NCBI RefSeq assembly: GCF_004354045.1
Contig: NZ_SMRT01000006.1
Coordinates: 62,001 to 126,000 of the forward strand
Direction: 5' to 3'
DNA from: Paenibacillus piri
GTDB lineage: Bacteria > Bacillota > Bacilli > Paenibacillales > NBRC-103111
Length of the DNA: 64,000 nucleotides
This document shows, piece by piece, positions 33,914 to 43,298 of the stretch. A program made the translations under genes and the position numbers. Below the pieces are notes generated by a model. The model saw only the letters and a list, made by a program, of their open reading frames with translations. It was not told where the DNA came from and did no database searches. How positions within the stretch are numbered: the stretch's first letter is position 1; each line of letters starts with the position of its first letter.

Positions 33914-34807
33914 TTATCGTACCAGCTCCGCAGTCAGAGTCAGCTTCGCATTTTCGTCGAAATTGTCCTTCAGATGCTCGGCGATCGACGTAAACCGGAA
34001 GCTTCTCATAATATCCTCCAGCTTGGCCGGCGTTCCTTGCACATTGTAATAATGGATAAAATTCTCTTTGAAAGGAAGATCCAACCGGTGCTCGCGAGCG
34101 TCCACCTCCCGCGGATGCAGGTATACGATCGAGCTGCTGCCCCGGCGGTTGGCCGCGTGAATAGCCCGCTTGATCACCCACTTCGGGAAAAAGCGGAAAT
34201 AAAAGCCGCCAGAATAACCGATATTTCGCCCGGCGATTCTCATGACCGACATCGGAATCTCGTACAGATCGAGCTCACGCCCGTTGACGACCGGCTTATG
34301 AATCCAGGTAGGAGCATGGGGGATGCCGTACAGAAATGTTTTGACCGGAAAAATGCTGGCGTCATACCGCATGCCCAACTCGACAAGCACCTCCAGATAG
34401 TGCAGGTTGCTCTCCACGATCGACCATGAAGGTGCGCGATATCCGAGCACCTTCGTTCCGGTAAGATCCTCGAGAATGTCGATCGACTTTTTCACATCGG
34501 CTTTAAATTCCCCGATCGTTTGTTTGTAGGCCAGCTCATGACCGTAGCCGTGAGAGGCTACGTCATGTCCCTCCCGCGCGATCGCCTTGACGACATCGGG
34601 ATAATCCTCCCCGATGCAGCCCAATATGAAAAAAGTCGCTTTGCAGCCGGTTTCGCGGCAGAGCCGGAGCAGGGTGTCCATATGCGTCCGAAAGCCGGAG
34701 CCTTTGCTTCGGTCCGGGAGAACCCCGTCATAGTTGGCGTGAAACCATTCTTCGATATCAAAGGTCAGCATGTTGGCGATGCCTTGGGCGGGTTGCGGAT
34801 TAATCAA
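33914..34807 (-). CDS. Polysaccharide deacetylase with DUF3473 C-terminal domain
   Basis: 297 residues, TTG start at 34807 with AGGAG 9 nt upstream, overlapping the methyltransferase stop by 8 bp. NodB homology domain: TFDIEEWFH (metal Asp-Glu region), HGYGH (metal His pair) and YRAPSWS. The C-terminal part (SSIVYLHPREVDAREHRL, HYYNVQGT) is DUF3473, typical of deacetylases associated with PEP-CTERM/exosortase exopolysaccharide systems. No signal peptide. Last of seven genes; it probably deacetylates a glycan intermediate or product of the operon. Confidence 0.85.
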   Translation of the reverse strand: MINPQPAQGIANMLTFDIEEWFHANYDGVLPDRSKGSGFRTHMDTLLRLCRETGCKATFFILGCIGEDYPDVVKAIAREGHDVASHGYGHELAYKQTIGEFKADVKKSIDILEDLTGTKVLGYRAPSWSIVESNLHYLEVLVELGMRYDASIFPVKTFLYGIPHAPTWIHKPVVNGRELDLYEIPMSVMRIAGRNIGYSGGFYFRFFPKWVIKRAIHAANRRGSSSIVYLHPREVDAREHRLDLPFKENFIHYYNVQGTPAKLEDIMRSFRFTSIAEHLKDNFDENAKLTLTAELVR

Positions 34808-35462
34808 CTTTTTTGACTCCTTTTATCGCGAACGAAGTACAGAACGGGTCCCCGATGCCTTGCTCGCTCCCTTTGGATACAAATTTAAACGGATGATACA
34901 TCTTCAAAAACTCGATGCGTTCGAAACCGTGCTGGCTGAACACCTGCTTCAATTCATCCATCGCATACATCCGGTCGAACTTTTTGCTTTGCTCAAACAG
35001 CCGGAGAATCTTTCGCTGGATCGAGCCGCTGTGCAGCGTCTCGATCAGCAGCGTCCCGCCGGGCTTCGTAACCCGGGCCAGCTCTTTCAAAACCGGCCTG
35101 TACTGCTCGATCAGCTGGATGACGCCGATGCACACGACGACGTCGAACTTGCCGTCCCCGAAGCTTAAGGCCGTCAGATCGTCAGCCGATGTGTGCAGCC
35201 CGCGGCCCGCGGCATATTCAAGACTTTTCTCGGAGAAGTCGACTCCGTACACGTGATTATGCGGGACCAAAGGCTCGCTGAAGGCGCCCACGCCGCAGCC
35301 TGCATCCAAAATTTCCAGCCCGCTGCATGGTCCCAGCCAGCGCAAGGTGTTGTCCCTCTGCATAAAAAAGCTGTCCTCATTGAAATAATCCGATGATTGG
35401 ACCGACGCTCCGTGCGTTTCGGCCTTATGGTCAAAATATTGCTTCCAATTGGCATGGCTCAT
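34800..35462 (-). CDS. SAM-dependent methyltransferase of the glycan operon
   Basis: 220 residues from ATG at 35462 with GGAGGAAA 7 nt upstream (in-frame codon at 35498 rejected). Class I fold: motif I LDAGCGVGAFSEP near residue 53, acidic VYGVDFSEKSL, and motif IV VVVCIGVIQLI. UbiE/Methyltransf_11 type. Likely modifies a sugar or lipid-linked glycan made by its operon partners; acceptor unknown. Confidence 0.85.
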   Translation of the reverse strand: MSHANWKQYFDHKAETHGASVQSSDYFNEDSFFMQRDNTLRWLGPCSGLEILDAGCGVGAFSEPLVPHNHVYGVDFSEKSLEYAAGRGLHTSADDLTALSFGDGKFDVVVCIGVIQLIEQYRPVLKELARVTKPGGTLLIETLHSGSIQRKILRLFEQSKKFDRMYAMDELKQVFSQHGFERIEFLKMYHPFKFVSKGSEQGIGDPFCTSFAIKGVKKVD

Positions 35463-35484
35463 GGTTCGATTTCCTCCGATGCGC

Positions 35485-36528
35485 TCAGGGCATGACATAT
35501 TTAATTAACTTTTTACCGGCATAGTCGGTGATAAAGCGGGGAGCGATTTTCCACAGCTCCACCAAAAGTCCGAGCTTCTGTCTGTCCGGGGCGCCGGACT
35601 GGTTGCCTTCGCCGCCATAGACCATGTATTGGAGCTGCTTGGCCGCCGCGCCCCACTGCTCCTTGTATTTGTAGGTCCCCGACCCCGTCTGCGAGCGGCC
35701 GAGGTCCAAGTAGCTGAACCCGTTGCGGATACCGAAACGAATCGCTTCCCAATACATAAAATTGTTCACGTAGCGGTTGTTATATTCCGCCAGATTGGCG
35801 CCGTAAGGATAGTACAGCGTTGCGTTCGAGGGACTGGCCAGCAGGAGCATGCCGCCGACGATGTTTCCCGATTGTTTATCCAGGACGGTCAGCAGGACTG
35901 TATGTTCAGGCATGTATTCGAAAAATCGTTTGAAAAACCGGATATCCGGAGCCGGAGAGCCCAGCTGCTTCATCCTTAGGACATAAACACGGTAAAAGCT
36001 CTCCAAATGGCCGGGATCGTAGGAAACGGCAAACCAATCGTTCTTGTATACTTTGCGCACATGATTCCGGTTGCTGCTGCTGGACAGCGCAAGTACCTGT
36101 TGCTCATCCTCCGACAACGGCAGCACAAACGTATGATGCTGAAGCTGCGCACTCCAGCCGCTGCCGCCCATGTGCTGAGCTTTGAGCCGCAGCTCGATAT
36201 AACCGAGACGGAGCTCCGCTTGCAGCCGCTCAATGGCGCCGATCGCAAACCGGAACGCTTCTTCGCTGATGGCGCATATGTCGGCATAGTTAACGAACGG
36301 GAGCGCGACCGCGGCCCGGGTCAGCCCGAGATTGCGCCCGGCTGCAAGCGGGATAAGCGCGCATATGCGGTCCTCGTTGTCGACAACGGCATGGTATCGG
36401 CATTCGTATCCGAAGGAGCTCAGCAATATATGCCGGAACGCTGTTGAATGAAATACCGTGCCCTTCGACGACGCAAGCCGGTCCCACGCATCCTTCATCA
36501 ATTCGTTGTAAGCAACGCATCTGTACAT
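35485..36528 (-). CDS. FemAB family (GNAT-fold) protein
   Basis: 347 residues. Two GNAT-like halves; the C-terminal one carries LDLGRSQTGSGTYKYKEQWG near residue 290, the signature of FemAB-like proteins linked to exosortase (XrtA) loci and distantly related to peptidoglycan-bridge aminoacyltransferases. Cytoplasmic. It probably attaches an acyl or aminoacyl group to the glycan or a lipid-linked precursor. Seven bases separate it from the SMR gene upstream. Confidence 0.8.
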   Translation of the reverse strand: MYRCVAYNELMKDAWDRLASSKGTVFHSTAFRHILLSSFGYECRYHAVVDNEDRICALIPLAAGRNLGLTRAAVALPFVNYADICAISEEAFRFAIGAIERLQAELRLGYIELRLKAQHMGGSGWSAQLQHHTFVLPLSEDEQQVLALSSSSNRNHVRKVYKNDWFAVSYDPGHLESFYRVYVLRMKQLGSPAPDIRFFKRFFEYMPEHTVLLTVLDKQSGNIVGGMLLLASPSNATLYYPYGANLAEYNNRYVNNFMYWEAIRFGIRNGFSYLDLGRSQTGSGTYKYKEQWGAAAKQLQYMVYGGEGNQSGAPDRQKLGLLVELWKIAPRFITDYAGKKLIKYVMP

Positions 36529-36535
36529 CCGATCG

Positions 36536-36886
36536 TTATCCTTTCAGCCAAAAAAATACGCCGATCATAATAAAGCCGCAGCCTGTCCATTTCATGAGAC
36601 TGATCTGCTCGTTAAATACCCAAATCGAGACTGCAATCAGCAGCACGTACTGGATGCTGGACACAAATGTTACATAGCTCAAGTCAAACTCCGACAGGCA
36701 GTAAATCCATAAAAAAGCGGCTAACGCATACACGGCAAAGCCGGTTACGATCAGGGGGGAAGTCAAGTAGCCGATCGCAATGGCTATAAACGATCCGTCG
36801 AAGTTAACCGACCGGCTTCCGATTTTCAACAGCGTGCTGGCTGCCACTGTCATGAAGACGCTGCTAAAAAGAATGACGTATTTTAT
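36536..36886 (-). CDS. SMR/EamA-type small transporter, apparent ATA start
   Basis: The first ATG (36853) would cut the first membrane helix. Reading upstream in frame gives KYVILFSSVFMTVAASTLLKIG, a full TM1 typical of the SMR/ArnE-F group. The only fitting start is ATA at 36884-36886, 7 nt after GGAGG and overlapping the previous stop as ATAA. This gives 116 residues with four helices, the normal SMR size. By context it is a flippase for undecaprenyl-phosphate-linked sugar (ArnE/F-like). If only ATG is allowed, the protein is 105 residues. Confidence 0.72.
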   Translation of the reverse strand: MKYVILFSSVFMTVAASTLLKIGSRSVNFDGSFIAIAIGYLTSPLIVTGFAVYALAAFLWIYCLSEFDLSYVTFVSSIQYVLLIAVSIWVFNEQISLMKWTGCGFIMIGVFFWLKG

Positions 36887-37266
36887 TGTAATTCCTCCCC
36901 GTTCACTTTCTTTTCAAGCTCCTCGAGCTTGAGCTTGGCTAATCCCAGCTCCTGTGTCAGAGCTTTGTTATGCATTTTCAGACTCGAGATGCTGACGCTC
37001 ATATGCAGGAGCAGCAGGTAGGCGCATACGATCAGGATGGCGAAAAAAGCCGAAGGCGCGTAATAAACCCCGATGAGCTGCGAGAACCACTCCATCAAAT
37101 CGGTAAACATGGACATGAACAAAGTAAACAATCCGATCAGAAACCATACCAGCGAATATTTTTCGCGGATCATTCGGGCCCGGACCATCATAAATACGGA
37201 GATCATCATGACCAGACTGAACGCTATGCCCATCAGTTGAACGCTGTAGCTTGTTCCGTTCTCCAT
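36883..37266 (-). CDS. DUF2304 membrane protein
   Basis: 127 residues, three hydrophobic segments (about 8-27, 38-57, 68-90), then a C-terminal coiled coil (LTQELGLAKLKLEELEKKV). The REKYSLVWFLIG motif is characteristic of DUF2304, commonly found next to dolichyl-phosphate-mannose-synthase-like glycosyltransferases, as here. Probably an accessory subunit of the adjacent GT2. Six bases downstream of the GT2 stop. Confidence 0.82.
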   Translation of the reverse strand: MENGTSYSVQLMGIAFSLVMMISVFMMVRARMIREKYSLVWFLIGLFTLFMSMFTDLMEWFSQLIGVYYAPSAFFAILIVCAYLLLLHMSVSISSLKMHNKALTQELGLAKLKLEELEKKVNGEELQ

Positions 37267-37272
37267 TTGCCG

Positions 37273-37980
37273 TCACCACCTTGTCCTGATATACGAAAAG
37301 AAGATCGATAAGATGACCTTCGCCATATAATAAGGGCTTTTGATCGGTGTGATGGAGGAGGAGCCATGCTCGCGCGGCCGCATCTCCACCCCAACCTCGG
37401 AGATGCGGAGGCCGTGCTTTTTCAACAATATAATCGCATCCGGCTCAGGGTAATCCTCGGGATAATATTTGCTCAGCAATTGGATGCTTTTCCGGTTATA
37501 GATGCGGAAGCCTGACGTACTGTCGGTAACCTTCGTTTGAATGAGCAGCCGGAACAGCAGGTCGAACACCTTGATGCCGAGTCTTCTCGACCAGGTGGTC
37601 CGGTACGACCGGATATCGAGAAACCGGGAGCCGATCACCATATCGCAACCGCTACGCGCCATCGCATTCACCAGCTTCCCCACCTCCTGGGGGATGTGCT
37701 GGCCGTCGCCGTCAATCTGTACCATGTAAGGATAGCCGTGGGCATGGGCGTACTTGAAGCCTGTTTGCACGGCACCGCCGATCCCAAGGTTATAAGGGAG
37801 GTCCACGACCTTGACGCCGTTGGACATCCGCGCATTGACGGAGGTTGCATCGAGCGAGCAGTCGTTGATGACCAATATATCCGAATTCGGAATATGCTGA
37901 CGGACATCCCAGATGACCTTCGAGATATTGTTTTGCTCGTTAAACGCCGGAATCACAATGAGTATTTTTTCTTTTTCCAT
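37273..37980 (-). CDS. Glycosyltransferase family 2 (polyprenyl-phosphate sugar synthase-like)
   Basis: 235 residues. GT-A fold: nucleotide site VIPAFNEQNNIS near residue 10, VINDCSLDAT, and the DxD-type metal motif QIDGDGQH near residue 92. No transmembrane anchor, as with soluble DPM1-type enzymes. It likely makes polyprenyl-phosphate-hexose used by the GT-C enzyme upstream. Overlaps that gene's 3' end by 28 bp. Confidence 0.88.
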   Translation of the reverse strand: MEKEKILIVIPAFNEQNNISKVIWDVRQHIPNSDILVINDCSLDATSVNARMSNGVKVVDLPYNLGIGGAVQTGFKYAHAHGYPYMVQIDGDGQHIPQEVGKLVNAMARSGCDMVIGSRFLDIRSYRTTWSRRLGIKVFDLLFRLLIQTKVTDSTSGFRIYNRKSIQLLSKYYPEDYPEPDAIILLKKHGLRISEVGVEMRPREHGSSSITPIKSPYYMAKVILSIFFSYIRTRW

Positions 37981-39272
37981 AGCAGCTTCCCCGCATATTT
38001 TTTGGCAATGAACATCAATCCGCGCAGCATGCTGTCCGCACCGTAAGCAACCGCAATGCCGATAAAAGGAATGGCAGGAGCCTTGTACCGGTATAGCGCG
38101 TCAATAAAGAAAACGATGCAGAATATAAAAACGGCAAGCACAAGCAGCCAAATGATGGATGTCTTTCTAAAAATTTTGTTTACGATAGCGGCGACAGTTC
38201 CCACTGCAAACAGCATGGTCGGAACGAGGTGCTCGGCAAGTCCGAGTATGCCCCGGAGACTGCTGACGTTCGTTTCCCACACCCATTTTCCGAGGAAGGC
38301 GATGGCCCTTTTTCCATATAAGATGAGCACATGATCCCAATTATTAATTAAAAAGCTTAAGATCAGGCTGTTCATGATGTTAATCGTATAGTCCGGTTTG
38401 AAATAATGATCGTGCGGCGTAGCTTTGTCGTAAATCCAGCCGTTTGCGTAAATATTGTACAGCACCTTTTTGGCGTTGAACTGCATGGAATCGACCAGGG
38501 GACGGAAAGTGTCGCTCGTAAACATATAGATGCAAGCCGCAGCAATCGCAATGAAACAGGCTCCGATGGACAGACGATGTTTTTTGACAAAATTGAAAAT
38601 GATATCCCGGTGCAGATTGATAACGACATAGATCAGGATAAAAGCCAGCGATACGATGCCGGTCGGCCTGAATACGAGCATATACAACGATGAAACGATG
38701 AAAAGAACCTGGTAAAGACGTTTTTTGGATTGCAAATACTTGAGAAGGAAAAACACGCATAACAGGAGAAGGTTGATAAAAAAACTTTCAGAAAGGATGT
38801 ACATGGACCATAATGTAATGCCCCATGAATAATAGCAGTAAAAAAACGATGCCAGGATGGCGGTGGTTCGATTGAACAGCATGCGTGCGATGAGATAAAC
38901 AAGGATAACGCCGAGTCCGGCGGCTACCGCCTGAATAAAAACGACGGTAACAGGGTCATGGAACAATGCAAGCAGCAGCGTCAGCAGCACATTATAACCG
39001 ATATACATCAGGTCGTTCATATGCAGACCTATCTTTAAATTCGTCATTAAAGCGTATGCATAGTCGATGTACCACTGCGAATCTTCCGATTGCGGAAGTC
39101 CTCGATCAGAGCTGAGCAGGTAAAAAAAATACCGCAATCTCACGTGAACGGAGATCAGCACGAAAGGGATGATGTAGATAAACTCCCGATCCTTATATTT
39201 AAGAATGAATGGGTACACGTTGTGCGCTTCAGCTCCAAATTTTATGTGCAGGATGTTGGATAACTCTATCAA
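37953..39272 (-). CDS. Membrane glycosyltransferase, GT39/ArnT-like GT-C
   Basis: 439 residues with some ten membrane helices and an early acidic loop (SSDRGLPQSEDSQWYIDYA) like the first extracytoplasmic loop of GT-C enzymes, which carries catalytic carboxylates. It would transfer sugar from a polyprenyl-phosphate donor to an acceptor outside the membrane. The TTG start at 39272 has a poor ribosome binding site, so the true start may be some codons downstream. First gene of the seven-gene leftward operon. Confidence 0.8.
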   Translation of the reverse strand: MIELSNILHIKFGAEAHNVYPFILKYKDREFIYIIPFVLISVHVRLRYFFYLLSSDRGLPQSEDSQWYIDYAYALMTNLKIGLHMNDLMYIGYNVLLTLLLALFHDPVTVVFIQAVAAGLGVILVYLIARMLFNRTTAILASFFYCYYSWGITLWSMYILSESFFINLLLLCVFFLLKYLQSKKRLYQVLFIVSSLYMLVFRPTGIVSLAFILIYVVINLHRDIIFNFVKKHRLSIGACFIAIAAACIYMFTSDTFRPLVDSMQFNAKKVLYNIYANGWIYDKATPHDHYFKPDYTINIMNSLILSFLINNWDHVLILYGKRAIAFLGKWVWETNVSSLRGILGLAEHLVPTMLFAVGTVAAIVNKIFRKTSIIWLLVLAVFIFCIVFFIDALYRYKAPAIPFIGIAVAYGADSMLRGLMFIAKKYAGKLLWKKKKYSL

Positions 39273-39536
39273 ATTATGACATATTCTCCGATCAGGTGTA
39301 AATAGGGAAATGAAGAAAATGATAGAAAAGTATCTTGACTGGGAGTTGTTTCCATGTTAGGGAATGCGCTTACATTTTATTCCGGTTCGCAAGCTGATCT
39401 TCCGCCTTTTCGACGATACAGAGGCCTGTTTCGAATATGCCGGCCTGTATAAAAGACGGAACGATAACTCAAATTAATCCTGTAACGGTTACTTTTACGG
39501 CTGATTTTAACGGAACAGAAGGGAGGATGAGGCAAG
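39273..39536. other. Divergent promoter region between the glycan operon and tatA
   Basis: 264 bp between divergently transcribed genes. AGAAGGGAGGATG precedes tatA. No promoter pair could be chosen with confidence. Confidence 0.35.
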
Positions 39537-39740
39537 ATGTTCAACAATATTGGCATTTCAGGGCTGCTGCTTATCGTGGCGATTGCCTTGATCGTGTTCG
39601 GTCCGTCGAAGCTGCCGCAAATGGGCAGGGCGCTCGGGGATACGTTCCGTGAGTTCCGCAAATCGGCCCGCGGTATCGCCGATGAGAATGAGCAGCAGCC
39701 GGAGCAGCCCGTAGTGAACGAAATTAAGAAGCTAATGTAA
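39537..39740 (+). CDS. tatA: Twin-arginine translocase subunit TatA/TatE
   Basis: 67 residues: a short N-terminal helix (ISGLLLIVAIALIVFG) followed by the invariant FGPSKLPQMGRALG hinge and an amphipathic helix (FREFRKSARG), then an acidic tail. TatA oligomers form the membrane-weakening element of the Tat pathway for folded proteins. No tatC is adjacent, so it must partner with one elsewhere. Confidence 0.93.
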   Translation: MFNNIGISGLLLIVAIALIVFGPSKLPQMGRALGDTFREFRKSARGIADENEQQPEQPVVNEIKKLM

Positions 39741-39815
39741 CCGCGGGCGGCAACCAAGGATAAACGGCTTCGCCGTCCTCAGGGGACGAGCGCGTTTGTC
39801 AAGGTTGTGCGAAGC

Positions 39816-39837
39816 AAAGTATAAGATGTTATACTTT
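39816..39837 (+). terminator. Inverted repeat after tatA
   Basis: Perfect 9-bp arms AAAGTATAA and TTATACTTT with a GATG loop. Possible tatA terminator with a short T-run. Confidence 0.45.
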
Positions 39838-39842
39838 CAACT

Positions 39843-39880
39843 AAAAAAGCCTCCTTCAACGTTAAGTTGAAAGAGGCTTG
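39843..39880 (-). terminator. Terminator of gdhA
   Basis: On the minus strand AAGCCTC and TTCAAC arms pair across TTAAC, followed by T6. Confidence 0.75.
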
Positions 39881-39920
39881 AAGCATCATGCATACGCCTA
39901 TACGGCGATCCAAACGTCGA

Positions 39921-41556
<1,636 letters not shown>

Positions 41557-41557
41557 G

Positions 41558-41598
41558 CAGCAACCGCCTGTTTCCGTATCCGGAAACGGCGGTTGCTG
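41558..41598 (-). terminator. Terminator hairpin after the LysM-GH18 gene
   Basis: An 18-bp stem with a single bulged base: CAGCAACCGCC/GGCGGTTGCTG plus GTTTCCG/CGGAAAC, loop TATC. The minus-strand exit is CTTGTTTGG, only moderately T-rich. Confidence 0.6.
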
Positions 41599-41616
41599 GT
41601 GACGGCGCGAACGGTG

Positions 41617-43131
41617 TCAGATGACGCTCTTCGCTACGACAAAATCATTCGAAATCATCGGCCAAATTTGCGGGTCCTCCATCCCGAGGCGCCAGAGAGC
41701 GATTCCCCGGATCCCGAGCCGGTGCGCCAGCTGCAGCTTGGAACGAATGCTTTCCGCATTTTCGAACCAGACCTCGTGGTCGTTGCCGGATTCATCCTGA
41801 TAAGCGAACATCGGGGTCTGCGTTTTTTGATCGAAAATGACCGTTTTATTGTATTTCTTCGCCAAATCCATCGCCATCGCATACGTCACGTAGGTGTTCC
41901 GCTTGGTCGTCAAATTGAAGTCGAAGCCGAATACGGACACCGCGGCGGTTATTTTCCGGCCGGGCATTTTCGTCAGCGCGTACTTGATTACACTTTCCAT
42001 CCAGCCGATGGAAACGACGGGTCCGGGACCGCTTCCGGGCCATCCGTGCTCGTTATAAAGCATCACGACCAGTTCGTCGGTCACTTCTCCCAGCAGCGAA
42101 TAATTGAACGGGGCGGAAAAGGGGTTGGTAGGCTCATCCGATGTGCGCGACGGGGTAGCAACGGAGTAGTACAATCCGTTATTTCTCAGCGCCTGGCCCA
42201 ATTCCCGATAAAACGCGGCGAGCAGATCTCTGTCTTCATAATGAACATCCTCGAAGTCGATGTTGACCCCGTCAAAATGATACTTTTGCAGCAGACTGAT
42301 CACATTTTCGATAAACGCCCGGCGAACGTCCGGTTTCGTAATCATGCTACGGACGACATCTTGATTAACCGCCTGATTGCCGCGCACATACAGCAGATTA
42401 TGAATAACGGCCAGCATTTTGACATTGTGGCGGTGGCCGATGTCGATCACATCCCGCATGACGGCATCGTCGAACTCGGGGAACTTCTCGACTTGCGTCG
42501 GATCGTTCCGGTTGATGCGGAAATGGAACATGCCCGTATTGGATTGCAGATTCACCTGCTTGACGAAAACATCGTAAGAGCTGGGCAGGGTAGGGCCTTC
42601 TTTTTCCGTGTAATAACTGAAAATTTCCTGTACCGGCTGCTCTCCGCTATGCGGAACCAGATTGACGACATCGTTGAACATCCAGCCTGTCGTTCCGTTG
42701 TGCAAGCGAACCTGCGTCCAATCACCGCTTATGCCGATTACGGGAAGGCGGGCGCCGCGCTCCATGCGGGCGACGATCGGGTAGCCGGTCCCCGGACTGC
42801 TGCGGACGTTGGCAATGTCAACGGTAACGACAACCTCGGTATAGAGGGGGATCGTCAGCCGCTGGCCAACGCTTAGAGCGGTGGACGGAAGCTGGTTGAG
42901 CGCCATAATCGCCTCCGCGGTCGTAGCATAGCGCCGGGCAAGCGAATAGAGCGAATCGCCGGATTGGACCGTATGAACGAGCGGCGCCGTCACCGGAATG
43001 GCCAATTTTTGGCCGACAAACAAGTTTGACGTAGTCAGATGGTTTGCTTTCATTAACGCATCTGTCGTAATTCCAAATCGTTGGGCAATGAGATAAAGAG
43101 TATCACCTCGTTGGACAACGTAAGTCAACAT
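41617..43131 (-). CDS. LysM-SH3-GH18 spore/wall glycosidase
   Basis: 504 residues. Two LysM peptidoglycan-binding repeats (residues 2-46, YVVQRGDTLYLIAQRFG; and 51-95), a bacterial SH3 domain (about 105-160, ANVRSSPGTGYP, GWMFNDVV) and a GH18 catalytic barrel (165-500). The GH18 catalytic motif reads DGVNIDFE near residue 290, with Glu as acid/base. No signal peptide, as in spore-cortex lytic N-acetylglucosaminidases of the SleL/YaaH type that reach the spore by another route. Likely role: germination or wall remodelling. Confidence 0.88.
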   Translation of the reverse strand: MLTYVVQRGDTLYLIAQRFGITTDALMKANHLTTSNLFVGQKLAIPVTAPLVHTVQSGDSLYSLARRYATTAEAIMALNQLPSTALSVGQRLTIPLYTEVVVTVDIANVRSSPGTGYPIVARMERGARLPVIGISGDWTQVRLHNGTTGWMFNDVVNLVPHSGEQPVQEIFSYYTEKEGPTLPSSYDVFVKQVNLQSNTGMFHFRINRNDPTQVEKFPEFDDAVMRDVIDIGHRHNVKMLAVIHNLLYVRGNQAVNQDVVRSMITKPDVRRAFIENVISLLQKYHFDGVNIDFEDVHYEDRDLLAAFYRELGQALRNNGLYYSVATPSRTSDEPTNPFSAPFNYSLLGEVTDELVVMLYNEHGWPGSGPGPVVSIGWMESVIKYALTKMPGRKITAAVSVFGFDFNLTTKRNTYVTYAMAMDLAKKYNKTVIFDQKTQTPMFAYQDESGNDHEVWFENAESIRSKLQLAHRLGIRGIALWRLGMEDPQIWPMISNDFVVAKSVI

Positions 43132-43255
43132 GGGCTATCATCCCTTAACGTTTTTTCGATACATGGTATTCGCACAGCCCATCCGATGGAACTGAAAATA
43201 CATTTTTTCTATGCAAAACTTTGAACTTGAAATGCGGCAGCCCGGCAAATAGGGT

Positions 43256-43287
43256 CAAAAAAAACAGGATTTCACGGGGAAATCCTG
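43256..43287 (-). terminator. Terminator of the giant surface-protein gene
   Basis: CAGGATTTC and GAAATCCTG arms around a 5-nt loop, followed on the minus strand by T8 or more. Confidence 0.88.
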
Positions 43288-43298
43288 CTTGAGTCCGC

